Both the position numbers and the translations under genes were made by a program. The notes under the pieces are model-generated. The model saw nothing but the letters and a program-made list of their open reading frames with translations, made no database searches and had not been told where the DNA came from. Positions 18,132 through 26,997 of a stretch of DNA of 46,654 nucleotides are shown here, in pieces (positions within the stretch are counted from its first letter, which is position 1; each line of letters begins with the position of its first letter). Origin of the DNA: Arenibacter sp. ARW7G5Y1 (GTDB taxonomy: Bacteria; Bacteroidota; Bacteroidia; Flavobacteriales; Flavobacteriaceae); assembly GCF_003201775.1 (NCBI RefSeq), contig NZ_QJJZ01000026.1:1-46654 (forward strand), written 5' to 3'.

Positions 18132-18291
18132 GATTCTAATATCTTAGAAAATAAGGAAACTAAAACGGAATCATTAAACATACGCCGATATAGTAGACGG
18201 CTTCGCCCATAAATTGGGAATGGAGTGTGCCTCTCACATTACCCCGCTCTTGATGCCGGGCAGACAATGCCTACTGGTTTCACCTGACTGA
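18132..18291. other. 160-bp spacer of foreign-looking composition
   Basis: The 18180-18290 part is richer in G and C than its surroundings (GCCGATATAGTAGACGGC, GTGTGCCTCTCACATTAC, GATGCCGGGCAGACAATGCC). It separates two genes of the same apparent locus. The wording resembles 3' ends of mobile elements in related bacteria, which I cannot verify here. I see no gene in it. Confidence 0.3.
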
Positions 18292-19749
18292 ATGACGTTA
18301 ATTTTAATTTTTACAGCTATGAGCTATACAAAATTCATTAATTTAAAAAATAAGTTTCTTAAGTATCGTTTTGGTTCACGGGGATTTAGACCACTATCTT
18401 CATTCTCCTTTCTGCAATTTCTAATACAGCTGTGCATAATTCTTTTCGTTGGCCTGGCAGCTGAAGCACAATTTCGAGCCGCTGTTGTGAAAGAAGATAT
18501 TACTCCCTCCAACTCTCAATATTTGCTGGGTTATGGTGAACGAAAGTCCACAGGGGTTATGGATAAAATTTATCATCGAATTGTAGCCATAGACGATGGA
18601 ACGACACAGTTCTTCATCGTATCGTCAGATATATGTCTTTATTCACCTTCAGAGTATGATAAGGTAACATCCCGGCTTCAGAAGCAATATGGTATTAATC
18701 CATTAAATGTGTGGTGGTCAACTACACATACACATTCCGCTCCGGAAGTTGGGGTTTTTGGCATATATGGCATTTATCTTGGCGACCGAATTGGCCATAC
18801 TGTTGATTCAGTTTATACTGCCATGGCTGAACAAAAGTTAATTGACGGTATTTTAAAAGCACGTAACAATCTTGTTCCTGCTCGGCTTGGTATAGGGTGG
18901 GGGTTTTCACAAGCAAATATCAACCGTCGGGCCATAGATGAAAAAGGAAAGGCTTCACTTGGTATGAATCCTGGTTTGCCTGTTGACCGGAGGATAGGAC
19001 TGCTTAAGCTGGATAAAGAAGATGGAACGCCACTTGCTTTGATCGCCAATTATGCCATGCATGGCACTGTGCTTGGCCCGGAAAATACAGAAATCAGTGG
19101 TGATGTGCAAGGCATTGTTTCGGAATATGTTGAGCAAAAAACAGGTGTTCCTATGCTTTATATTAATGGTGCTGCAGGCAACATTGCACCTATTTATAGC
19201 GTGTATCCAAATGCCCAATCAGGGCACTTAAGTCAATTCAAAGTCTTATTGGGGGACAAGATATTGGAGGCCAACAAAAGGATTGAGACTGATGTAGATA
19301 GTATAAAATTGGTTACAGGTTCCCTAACAGTAGAAACACAACGGAAACCGGGTTTGGAATGGTCATCAGACCTAATTAAATACACGAATATGACCAAATC
19401 AGGAGTTAATATGGTTAAACTACCGGTGAGGTTCTTAAAGATTAATAAGGACATTGCCATATGGAGTGCTCCTATCGAGCTGTTTTGCGAAGTGTCCAAT
19501 GAAGTCAGAAGCCGCTCCCCTTTCCCATTTACCTTTTATTTCGGATACACCAATGGCTGGTTTGGTTATATGCCCACGGCATCGGCATGGCCCCATGGCG
19601 GATACGAAGTGGAAATGGTTTCACCTTTTACATCTGCTGCTGCTGCAGATCTCACAGAGTCGGTTGTCGGTTATCTACAGGGAGAAATGCAGACCGGGCA
19701 ATCACCTGTTAGAGCTAAACTAAAGCAAAAACGAAAACGAGAAAGATAA
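18292..19749 (+). CDS. neutral-ceramidase-fold hydrolase (PF04734-like), copy 1
   Basis: 485 residues from ATG 18292 (ATG 18319 is an alternative). A long N-terminus is followed by a signal segment (FLIQLCIILFVGLAAEAQ). The body is the neutral/alkaline ceramidase N-terminal domain: FRAAVVKEDITPSNSQYLLG, the zinc motif TTHTHSAPEVG (His146/His148), NYAMHGTVLG (His257), IELFCEVSNEVR (Glu) and GYTNGWFGYMP (Tyr). The nucleophile motif, GDxSPN in true ceramidases, reads AGNIAPIY: Ala299 replaces the catalytic Ser. So the zinc site is kept but classical ceramidase chemistry is doubtful; an amidase, esterase or lactonase-like role is open. It lacks the C-terminal ceramidase domain. A paralogue lies on the far side of the cytochrome gene. 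Confidence 0.82.
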   Translation: MTLILIFTAMSYTKFINLKNKFLKYRFGSRGFRPLSSFSFLQFLIQLCIILFVGLAAEAQFRAAVVKEDITPSNSQYLLGYGERKSTGVMDKIYHRIVAIDDGTTQFFIVSSDICLYSPSEYDKVTSRLQKQYGINPLNVWWSTTHTHSAPEVGVFGIYGIYLGDRIGHTVDSVYTAMAEQKLIDGILKARNNLVPARLGIGWGFSQANINRRAIDEKGKASLGMNPGLPVDRRIGLLKLDKEDGTPLALIANYAMHGTVLGPENTEISGDVQGIVSEYVEQKTGVPMLYINGAAGNIAPIYSVYPNAQSGHLSQFKVLLGDKILEANKRIETDVDSIKLVTGSLTVETQRKPGLEWSSDLIKYTNMTKSGVNMVKLPVRFLKINKDIAIWSAPIELFCEVSNEVRSRSPFPFTFYFGYTNGWFGYMPTASAWPHGGYEVEMVSPFTSAAAADLTESVVGYLQGEMQTGQSPVRAKLKQKRKRER

Positions 19750-19839
19750 CCCATTATAATCAGTTTTGATTAATGAAAGAGTTGTTTTGGAACAAATTAA
19801 TAATATATAATCAACCCGTTGCATTAAATAATAATTGAA

Positions 19840-22800
19840 ATGTATTACGACACTATTTTAAAAAAAATCTTAAATCATTATTTTTTCATCTTTTCGATGA
19901 TAAGTATTTTATCATGTGAAAATAAGGCGGAAACGGGCTCAATCCCGGTGGAGGCAAAAGATGCACTTTCAACCTACAAGATTACTGATGGTTTTAAGAT
20001 CGAGATGATCGCTGCCGAGCCTTTGATCTCTGATCCTGTAGATATGGAAATAGATGAATATGGACGCATGTATGTGGTTGAGTTGCACGGATACCCCCTT
20101 GATAGAAGTGGTACTGGTAAAATAATACTTCTCACTGATTCGAATGGAGACGGAATTATGGATAATAGAACAGTTTTTGCGGACGATCTTGAACTTCCTA
20201 ATAGTGTAATGAGATGGAAAAAAGGTGTATTGGTTACAGATGCCCCTAATGTTTTATATCTCGAAGACACGAATGGCGATGGGCACGCAGATGTCAGGGA
20301 TACAGTACTTACGGGTTTTGCTTTGTCCAACCCTCAGCATAATGTAAACAATCCAGTATACGCACTGGATAATTGGATTTACCTAGCTCACGAGGGATCC
20401 GTATCCACACAAAAGTATAAAGAAGAATTTGGTGACGAAGGATCAGAAATCATTTTTCCGTCCTCACCTGGTAGCGCTAGTTTGCCAAAGAATGCCAATG
20501 GACTTTCCGTTCGCTTTAGGCCCGATCAAAAACAAATTGAAATGACCTCAAGTCGTTCCCAGTTTGGCCATACTTTTGACGAATGGGGGCACTGGTTCGG
20601 ATGTAACAATTCCAATCAGGGATACCAGAAAGTCATAGCAAACCGTTATTTTAAACGAAACTCGGCCTTGCCAATCTCTGATGCCGTGCAAGATATGTCC
20701 GATCATTTGAATGCGCCGGAGGTATTTCCTACCACTATCCATCCTGATCGCCAATTGCTGTCCGGGGTAGGGGTGATGACATCGGGGAGTGGACTTACTG
20801 CATACCTGGGCGGGGAATTTCCAGCACCCTATAATGAAAATGCAACTTTTATAGCAGAACCTGTATATAATCTGGTCCATGTTGACGTACTTGAAGATAG
20901 CGGAACGAGCTTTACTGCGAGCCGAATCTTTGAACAGAAAGAATTCCTTTCCTCGACCGATGCCTGGGCGAGGCCCGTTAACTTTTATGTAGGCCCTGAT
21001 GGTGCACTATACGTCTTGGATTATTACAGAAAGGTTATTGAATCCCCCGAATGGATGGCGGATGAGGCAGTCGTTGCAGGAGGTCTGTATGCCGGTTCCG
21101 ATAAGGGCCGCATCTTTCGTATTACTCCGACAGATGCCAGGCCTGCTGAATGGACCAAAGGTTTAAAGTTAGGTGATGTAAGTGATAACGAACTGATCGC
21201 GAATCTTGCCAATAAAAATAATTGGTGGAGGCTCAATGCCCAGAGGCTCCTGGTTGATCGTAATGATAAGAAAACAATTCCAGGGCTAATAGAGATGGCA
21301 AAAAACACCTCCTCTGACATCGGACGCCTTCATGCACTTTGGACACTGGAGGGGATGAATTCTCTCGATCCTTCTTTAATTATACAAGCATTAAAAGATC
21401 CGGTTGCAGGAATAAGGGAAAATGCTATTCGTTTAGCCGAACTACATCTGACCTCTGCACCACAGCTAACAGATGCATTGCTTAGCTTACAAACTGATCC
21501 TGACGCGAAAGTAAGATTTCAATTATTATTAACACTGGGTTTTGTAAATACACCTCAATCTGTTGAGGCCAGAACAAAATTGTTGTTTGCAGATATTGAC
21601 GATAAATGGGTTCAGATTGCAGCGCTGTCTGCCGGAGCCGAAACTTCATCTTTATTGAATGTAGTACTTGCAAGATTTCGTCCTGAAATACCCGCCTACT
21701 CATCCTTGGTCCAAAGACTTACATCCATGATAGGGATTACCGGAGATAAACACAATATTTACCCATTAATTCAACAAGCAACAACACCCGATGATATAAA
21801 TATAGAAAGTAATGTAGCCATTCTTGAAGGATTATCCCGTGGACTAAAGAACAGGAAATCGCCGTTGATGATTTCTCCCATTCTCCAAAAGCGGTTGGTG
21901 CGGACGTTCTTTGAAAACAATTCATCCCAAATGCGAAATGCTTCTTATCATGTATTAAAAGTAGGAGGAATATCAGAGGAGTCATTGAAAGATCAATCCA
22001 TTAAGAAAGCACTTTTGATTATAAAAGATACTATTCACAAAGCGGATAGAAGGGCAGACGCCATCGATTTTCTCGCTCTGGGCAATCCTTCTAATTATGT
22101 GTCTATTCTTGAGAAGTTACTTGTCCCCCAAGAGCCATCGGTAGTTCAATTGGCAGCTCTACGCACAATGAACTTAGTGCTGGGTACTTCTGTGAGTCGG
22201 TATATCATTCGACAGTGGCAGGAACTTACTCCTGAGATAAGGGATGCGGCAATTGAAACTTTTATGGGCAAACCTGAGCGGGTCAATTTGTTGTTGACGG
22301 CAATGGAAAAAGATTTGATCTTACCAAACAGTGTTAGTTATTACGGCAGTGTAGGTTTAATGATGCAAACCGATAAAAAACTACGTAATCGAGCGAGAGC
22401 GATTTTTACACGTAGCCAGGAAGAGGGGAAAAGGGTAAATGAAAAGTACCAACAAGCCCTTAATTTAACCGGAGATCCATCGAATGGTAGAACAGTGTAT
22501 GCACAGAGCTGTGTGATGTGCCACCAGATAAGGGGAAAAATTGGGCTAGCTATCGGTCCTGATCTTGGATCGGTACATAATTGGACGAAAGAAGATATCA
22601 TGGCCAATATACTTGATCCAAATATATCTATATCAGCTGGCTTTGATCTTTGGAATGTTGAATTGAATACGGGCCAATCTGTTCAAGGTATTATTAAAAG
22701 CGAAACTCCCACTGCCATTACCCTGGTCAACAGCGGGAAACCGGACATAACAATTAATCGTCAGGAAATAAAAACTTTGAAAACAGCAAATGTTTCAGCA

Positions 22801-22875
22801 ATGCCTTCAGGTTTGGAAAAAAATATAGATCAACAACAAATGGCAGACCTCCTGAGTTATTTGCGCCAAAATTGA
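19840..22875 (+). CDS. PVC-type membrane-bound dehydrogenase/cytochrome c lipoprotein
   Basis: The 1,011-residue protein has a lipobox (FSMISILSC). The N-terminal half is the seven-bladed-propeller domain of 'PVC-type' dehydrogenase-like proteins: GFKIEMIAAEPLISDPVDME, YGRMYVVELHGYP, LLTDSNGDGIMDNRTVF, NPQHNVNNPVYALDNWIY. Then come HEAT-like helical repeats (about 450-860) and a C-terminal cytochrome c with CVMCH at 891-895 and a distal Met region, ending in LLSYLRQN. Such proteins are thought to oxidise a substrate and pass electrons to a quinol or cytochrome chain; the substrate is not established for the family. It sits between two ceramidase-fold paralogues, which suggests they handle the same compound. 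Confidence 0.85.
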   Translation: MYYDTILKKILNHYFFIFSMISILSCENKAETGSIPVEAKDALSTYKITDGFKIEMIAAEPLISDPVDMEIDEYGRMYVVELHGYPLDRSGTGKIILLTDSNGDGIMDNRTVFADDLELPNSVMRWKKGVLVTDAPNVLYLEDTNGDGHADVRDTVLTGFALSNPQHNVNNPVYALDNWIYLAHEGSVSTQKYKEEFGDEGSEIIFPSSPGSASLPKNANGLSVRFRPDQKQIEMTSSRSQFGHTFDEWGHWFGCNNSNQGYQKVIANRYFKRNSALPISDAVQDMSDHLNAPEVFPTTIHPDRQLLSGVGVMTSGSGLTAYLGGEFPAPYNENATFIAEPVYNLVHVDVLEDSGTSFTASRIFEQKEFLSSTDAWARPVNFYVGPDGALYVLDYYRKVIESPEWMADEAVVAGGLYAGSDKGRIFRITPTDARPAEWTKGLKLGDVSDNELIANLANKNNWWRLNAQRLLVDRNDKKTIPGLIEMAKNTSSDIGRLHALWTLEGMNSLDPSLIIQALKDPVAGIRENAIRLAELHLTSAPQLTDALLSLQTDPDAKVRFQLLLTLGFVNTPQSVEARTKLLFADIDDKWVQIAALSAGAETSSLLNVVLARFRPEIPAYSSLVQRLTSMIGITGDKHNIYPLIQQATTPDDINIESNVAILEGLSRGLKNRKSPLMISPILQKRLVRTFFENNSSQMRNASYHVLKVGGISEESLKDQSIKKALLIIKDTIHKADRRADAIDFLALGNPSNYVSILEKLLVPQEPSVVQLAALRTMNLVLGTSVSRYIIRQWQELTPEIRDAAIETFMGKPERVNLLLTAMEKDLILPNSVSYYGSVGLMMQTDKKLRNRARAIFTRSQEEGKRVNEKYQQALNLTGDPSNGRTVYAQSCVMCHQIRGKIGLAIGPDLGSVHNWTKEDIMANILDPNISISAGFDLWNVELNTGQSVQGIIKSETPTAITLVNSGKPDITINRQEIKTLKTANVSAMPSGLEKNIDQQQMADLLSYLRQN

Positions 22876-22923
22876 ACGAGTCAAAAATTTGTAGACTGTC
22901 ACTTTTAAATCTTTAAATATATC

Positions 22924-24720
22924 ATGAAAAAGAAATTGCTTTTTACTGTAATGGCTTTCCTTTTTTTATTAACTACTCCTTGTATTTTAAGTCAACCACT
23001 CCCTACTTTTGATTCAGAACATACAGGTGTTTTTCGGGCATCAGTTGTAAAAGTAGATGTTACGCCTGCACCGGGTGATTCAAAATGGTTACTTGGTTAT
23101 GGTCCAAGAGAGTCAACGGGCATTCGTGACCACATTTATCATCGTATAGTTGCACTTGACGACGGGGTTACTCAGTTTTTTTTGGTACAATCTGATTTTT
23201 GTGTTATGTCACCATCCCAATATGACCATGTGGCTGCTATGCTTCAGCGGGAACTCGGGATTGATCCATTAAATTTTTGGTGGTCTTTATCTCACACCCA
23301 TTCTGCGCCAGAGTTAGGGGTTCCGGGATTGCCGGAAGTTTTTATGGGAGACCGTTATAGGCATGAGGTGGATACTGATTATGAATCATTTGTTGCGCGT
23401 TCATTGGTAGATGGCATAATTGAGGCCCGCAGTAAATTAGTTTCGGCGCGTCTAGGTGTAGGTTGGGGATTTTCGATGGCGAATATGAACCGGCGCGCTA
23501 TAGATGAAAATGGAAAGGCTTCTCTTGGTATGAATCCAGATTTGCCTGTGGATCGCAGAATTGGTTTGATCCGGCTGGACAAGGAAGATGGTACGCCAAT
23601 TGCTTTGATCGCCAACTATGCTATGCATGGCACTGTATTTGGCCCGGATAATACAGAAATCAGTGCAGACGCACAAGGAGTAGTTGCGGAATATGTTGAG
23701 CAAAAAACAGGTGCCCCTATGCTTTATATTAATGGTGCGGCAGGTAATATTGCTCCTATTTACAGTGTTTATCCAAATACCGGATCGGGGTATCTAAATC
23801 AATTCAAATTATTGTTAGGAGATAAGATTCTTGAGGCTAATAAAAAAATAGTATCTACTACCAATAAAGTAAAATTATTTTCTAGTTCTATGATACTGGA
23901 AACACCTAGAAAAGCTAATTTGGGATGGCCTTCTGATCTGGGTAAATATACACGTACAACAAAATTCGGAGCTAATAAGGTTCGACTCCCAGTACGATTC
24001 TTAAAGATTAATGAGGATGTTGCTATATGGAGTTTGCCCGTTGAGCTGTTTTGCGAAATTTCCAATGAAGTTCGTGATTACTCGCCTTTTCCCTATACTT
24101 TTTACTACGGCTATACCAATGGATGGCTGGGTTATCTTCCAACAGAAAAGGCATTTCAACATGGGGGATATGAAGTAGAGGTGGTGTCTCCTTATACTCC
24201 ATCTGGTGAGCGTGATTTAAAAGAGTCTGTTGTGGGATATTTGCAAGGTGAGATGCGGAGTATTAAAACTTACAATGACAAGACCAATATTGTAAATAGG
24301 CCTCAAATAGTTCAAACGGATGCGGATGGCTCATTAAGGCTCACAGCCCGGAAGGGCTATGCCAATGGACCGGAAATTAAATATATGCCCGAATGGGCAG
24401 CCTTTGGATGGTTTACTTCAGAAGATAGAGTAGATTGGCATGTTGACGTTGAAAAGGCAGGCAACTATGAAGTAATCCTTGAATGGTCCGTTTCGGATGA
24501 GGAAGCTGGAAAGGAATTTCTACTAAAAGCAAAAGGTCAAAAGTTGACAGGAATAGTGGCACCTAGCGGGTCATGGGAAACTTTTAGAACAGAAAAGGTA
24601 GGGTCCATTAATCTCAAGGAGGGCCGTCAGAAAATCATGTTCGGCCCAAATAAACATTTTGACAAAGGCGCACTATTGGACCTCCGTGAAATAAAACTCA
24701 GAATAGTCAAAAGTCAATAA
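22924..24720 (+). CDS. neutral-ceramidase-fold hydrolase with C-terminal CBM-like domain, copy 2
   Basis: The 598-residue protein has a signal peptide (MKKKLLFTVMAFLFLLTTPC). The catalytic domain is closely similar to copy 1: HTHSAPELGVPG (His124/His126), NYAMHGTVFG, GAAGNIAPIYSVYP with Ala277 at the expected Ser nucleophile, and GYTNGWLGYLP. Unlike copy 1 it carries an extra C-terminal domain (about 470-598): EIKYMPEWAAFGWFTSEDRV, then VDVEKAGNYEVILEWSVSD, FRTEKVGSINL and DLREIKLRIV. That is a galactose-binding-like, jelly-roll carbohydrate- or ligand-binding module also seen on sulfatases and PVC cytochromes. It follows the cytochrome gene by 48 bp. Copies 1 and 2 look like an old duplication around the cytochrome gene. 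Confidence 0.84.
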   Translation: MKKKLLFTVMAFLFLLTTPCILSQPLPTFDSEHTGVFRASVVKVDVTPAPGDSKWLLGYGPRESTGIRDHIYHRIVALDDGVTQFFLVQSDFCVMSPSQYDHVAAMLQRELGIDPLNFWWSLSHTHSAPELGVPGLPEVFMGDRYRHEVDTDYESFVARSLVDGIIEARSKLVSARLGVGWGFSMANMNRRAIDENGKASLGMNPDLPVDRRIGLIRLDKEDGTPIALIANYAMHGTVFGPDNTEISADAQGVVAEYVEQKTGAPMLYINGAAGNIAPIYSVYPNTGSGYLNQFKLLLGDKILEANKKIVSTTNKVKLFSSSMILETPRKANLGWPSDLGKYTRTTKFGANKVRLPVRFLKINEDVAIWSLPVELFCEISNEVRDYSPFPYTFYYGYTNGWLGYLPTEKAFQHGGYEVEVVSPYTPSGERDLKESVVGYLQGEMRSIKTYNDKTNIVNRPQIVQTDADGSLRLTARKGYANGPEIKYMPEWAAFGWFTSEDRVDWHVDVEKAGNYEVILEWSVSDEEAGKEFLLKAKGQKLTGIVAPSGSWETFRTEKVGSINLKEGRQKIMFGPNKHFDKGALLDLREIKLRIVKSQ

Positions 24721-24867
24721 TCATATTTGTTGTTATGGAGTAAAATTAATATAACATTTAAAAATTGTTTAATGTTTATTAAGGCACATAATTTTCACTT
24801 CTTGATCATAGTCAATGAATAAGATGGAAGTGGGGCATAGATTTGTAGCATTATAAATATATGAACA

Positions 24868-25488
24868 ATGATAATGAAAGCTAAGTTATTAATTCTTTTA
24901 ATATTGACTATTTCCTTAGTTTTTGGTCAGAGTAAGTCGTCAAATTTTTTTTTATTACCTAATAAGGAAGGTCCAATTGAACATAGGCATTCTTTAGGTT
25001 CTTCTTTTTTTATATTAGGTAATTTTCTCGATGATTCCCCTGAGTACTATTTATTGACTTATGGGTTTCAACTAACCAAAAAAGATAGGATATTTACAGA
25101 GTTTAATACTTGGAAATATGCAGAACCTCTTGGGACATATGGTAAATCTGAAGAGTTTTACCCAGGATTTGTGAGAGCTTGGGGAATTGGATTTGGATAC
25201 CAACGCCTTCACTGGAAAGGTCTGTTTACATCATTTCAAGGAACTCCTTTTTTGAAACAATACCACGATACGAATGACAATCAAACCGAAAAGGGTTTTC
25301 AATTGTATCTCCAATTTGTGGCAGGTTACCGTTTTAAGTTTTTTAGGGAACGTTTCTATGTGGAACCTGCTTATGCCCTCAAATATTGGCCTATTGACAC
25401 AAATTTCCCTGTCGATTTTGCAAAAGTCGAGGAAGGAAGACCAAAACATATATTTGAACCAAGTCTTAACTTTGGGTTTAAGTTCTAA
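24868..25488 (+). CDS. small outer-membrane beta-barrel protein, function unknown
   Basis: 206 residues; ATG 24874 two codons downstream (MKAKLLILLI) is an equally good start. A signal peptide ends near FGQ (about residue 21). The mature part alternates polar and hydrophobic residues with many aromatics (YYLLTYGFQL, FVRAWGIGFGYQ, QLYLQFVAGYRFKFF), and ends in Phe (FGFKF) as barrels inserted by the BAM machinery do. No named family is recognised. It is the last plus-strand gene with a clear link to the catabolic locus (147-bp gap) and could be a late addition. Confidence 0.72.
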   Translation: MIMKAKLLILLILTISLVFGQSKSSNFFLLPNKEGPIEHRHSLGSSFFILGNFLDDSPEYYLLTYGFQLTKKDRIFTEFNTWKYAEPLGTYGKSEEFYPGFVRAWGIGFGYQRLHWKGLFTSFQGTPFLKQYHDTNDNQTEKGFQLYLQFVAGYRFKFFRERFYVEPAYALKYWPIDTNFPVDFAKVEEGRPKHIFEPSLNFGFKF

Positions 25489-25504
25489 TTTGTTAAAGAA
25501 TAAA

Positions 25505-26143
25505 ATGGATATGTCAGAGCGTTTTTGGAACAAACTATCAAAAAATTACGATAAGAAAGCCAAGGATAAGGCCTACGATTTAATTATCGCCAAAAGCAGA
25601 AAGTATCTTAAGAAGGATCATACAATAATGGACTTTGGCTGTGCAACTGGCTTGTATTCCATAGCTTTTGCCAATCGTGTTAAAACAATTCACGCTTTCG
25701 ACACGGCCGCCAAAATGATTCAGGTTGCAAAACGTGAATCAAAATGTATGGGCACAGAAAATATTATATTTTACCAAACGAATCCTTTCGACAAGAGATT
25801 TGGTAAAAACAGTTATCAAACTGTATTGGCATTAAATATTCTGCTTTATTTTAAAGATACTGAAAAAGTTCTAAGACGAACAGGGGAGTTATTGGAAACA
25901 GGAGGTGTAATGATTACTTCTACTGCTTGTTTGAAAGAAAAGAGAACATTTGCCGCATGGATATCCCAAGGGATTATCTTTGCGTTAAAAACATTGAAAA
26001 TCCTACCTTATCTAAAATTCTTTTCGATTACAGAGCTAGAAGGGGAAATTGAAAGTTGTGGTTTTAAAATAATTGAAACCGCCATTTTAATGGATACTCC
26101 TGCTACAGAATATTATATAGTGGCACAAAAAATTGGTGATTAA
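25505..26143 (+). CDS. class I SAM-dependent methyltransferase
   Basis: I choose ATG 25505 (MDMSERFWNKLSKNYDKKAK), 16 bp after the previous gene; a longer frame upstream would lie inside that gene. The product has 212 residues. It has the class I fold: motif I IMDFGCATGLYSIAFA (about 41-56), an acidic end of strand 2 (IHAFDTAAKMI), YQTVLALNILLYF at strand 4, and LLETGGVMITSTACL at strand 5. A hydrophobic stretch (ISQGIIFALKTLKILPYLKF) suggests a lipid-like acceptor, as in quinone or phospholipid methylases (inference). Its stop is separated by a single base from the convergent Crp-like gene. Confidence 0.85.
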   Translation: MDMSERFWNKLSKNYDKKAKDKAYDLIIAKSRKYLKKDHTIMDFGCATGLYSIAFANRVKTIHAFDTAAKMIQVAKRESKCMGTENIIFYQTNPFDKRFGKNSYQTVLALNILLYFKDTEKVLRRTGELLETGGVMITSTACLKEKRTFAAWISQGIIFALKTLKILPYLKFFSITELEGEIESCGFKIIETAILMDTPATEYYIVAQKIGD

Positions 26144-26144
26144 A

Positions 26145-26726
26145 CTAATTTTTTTCCACGATCCTTTTCCTAATCCGACTTAGTGTTTCTGGTTTAATCC
26201 CTAAATAACTTGCAATATGATATTGGGGAATTCGGTTGATTAAATCCGGTCTTTCTTCCTGTAATTTCAAATAGCGCTGTTCTGGTTTAAGAGTTATGGA
26301 ATTGACCAATTGTTCGTGTTTCCCACCAATCATCTTTTCAACACCATGTCGACAAAACGTCTCAAATCTAGGATGTTTATTATATAGCTCTTGTTCTTTT
26401 TCAGAATTTAATATGGCAACAGAAGTATTTTCTTCACAAACAAAATTGATTTTTGAGGGAGATTGATTAATCATACTGTCAAAATTGACCACTGCTTGTT
26501 CTTCAGTGAAAAATGCTGTAGTCTTTTCTTCCCCATCAGAGTGCCTATACTCCCTTATACATCCCTCAATGATAAAGTATGCTTCTTTTGCAATTTGCCC
26601 TTCTTTTAAGAGGTGGGTTCCACAATTAAATCTTTCAATTGGGAAACTATTTTCAATATCCAATTTTTCTTCCTCTGTTAAAGGAGTCAATTCAGACATT
26701 ATTTCAACTAGTATATGTTTTTTCAT
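26145..26726 (-). CDS. Crp/Fnr-family regulator (flavobacterial type), copy 1
   Basis: Start taken at 26726 (MKKHILVEIMSELTPLTEEE); a 38-residue extension would run through a diverged intergenic repeat and is unlikely. The 193-residue protein has a cyclic-nucleotide-binding-like beta-barrel (about 20-110: CGTHLLKEGQIAKEAYFIIE, CIREYRHSDGEEKTTAFFTE) and a short C-terminal HTH (RIPQYHIASYLGIKPETLSR). Proteins of this group usually lack the cAMP-binding residues, so the signal is unknown. It converges with the methyltransferase gene (1-bp gap). Two related regulators lie at 37.9 and 42.2 kb. Confidence 0.88.
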   Translation of the reverse strand: MKKHILVEIMSELTPLTEEEKLDIENSFPIERFNCGTHLLKEGQIAKEAYFIIEGCIREYRHSDGEEKTTAFFTEEQAVVNFDSMINQSPSKINFVCEENTSVAILNSEKEQELYNKHPRFETFCRHGVEKMIGGKHEQLVNSITLKPEQRYLKLQEERPDLINRIPQYHIASYLGIKPETLSRIRKRIVEKN

Positions 26727-26765
26727 GGGTATGTTTTTATGAGTACTGCGATGACGGTTCTGCAC

Positions 26766-26880
26766 TTGCCCTTCCACCACGCAAATAGCAAAAGATTTTG
26801 CGGTCTCATAAATATAGTCAAAACTTGGAATTGAACACAAGACCCCCGGATTAGTTCATAGGGTCTGTTGATATTAGTAG
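26766..26880. repeat. intergenic direct repeat, copy A (tRNA-T-arm-like)
   Basis: Matches 36664-36778 in the same orientation. The best block is AAAGATTTTGCGGTCTCATA followed by AATATAGTCAAAACTTGGAA and TTGAACAC. On the minus strand the end reads GTGTTCAATTCC, reminiscent of the T-arm of a tRNA, but no cloverleaf can be drawn. It lies just upstream of the Crp-like gene. It includes a small GCAAAA-GA-TTTTGC palindrome. Confidence 0.55.
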
Positions 26881-26997
26881 GGACACATCCGACCAAGCAT
26901 AAAACTTTAATTTTAGTCGAGTTTTTCAAAGAAGTAAAAAGTCCATCCCAGCAAGATTTGCGTCAAGTGAAGTCCTATGGTAATTGTCAACGGAGTT

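Noticed and set aside
25274..25504. 77-residue N-terminal extension of the methyltransferase
   Set aside because: It overlaps the beta-barrel gene in another frame and adds no recognisable domain; MDMSERFWNKL at 25505 is a normal start.
26727..26840. 38-residue extension of the first Crp-like regulator
   Set aside because: It is the translation of repeat A, and the related copies start at the position corresponding to 26726.
26820..26880. tRNA gene on the minus strand
   Set aside because: Only a T-arm-like string is visible; acceptor, D and anticodon arms cannot be folded in either copy of the repeat.
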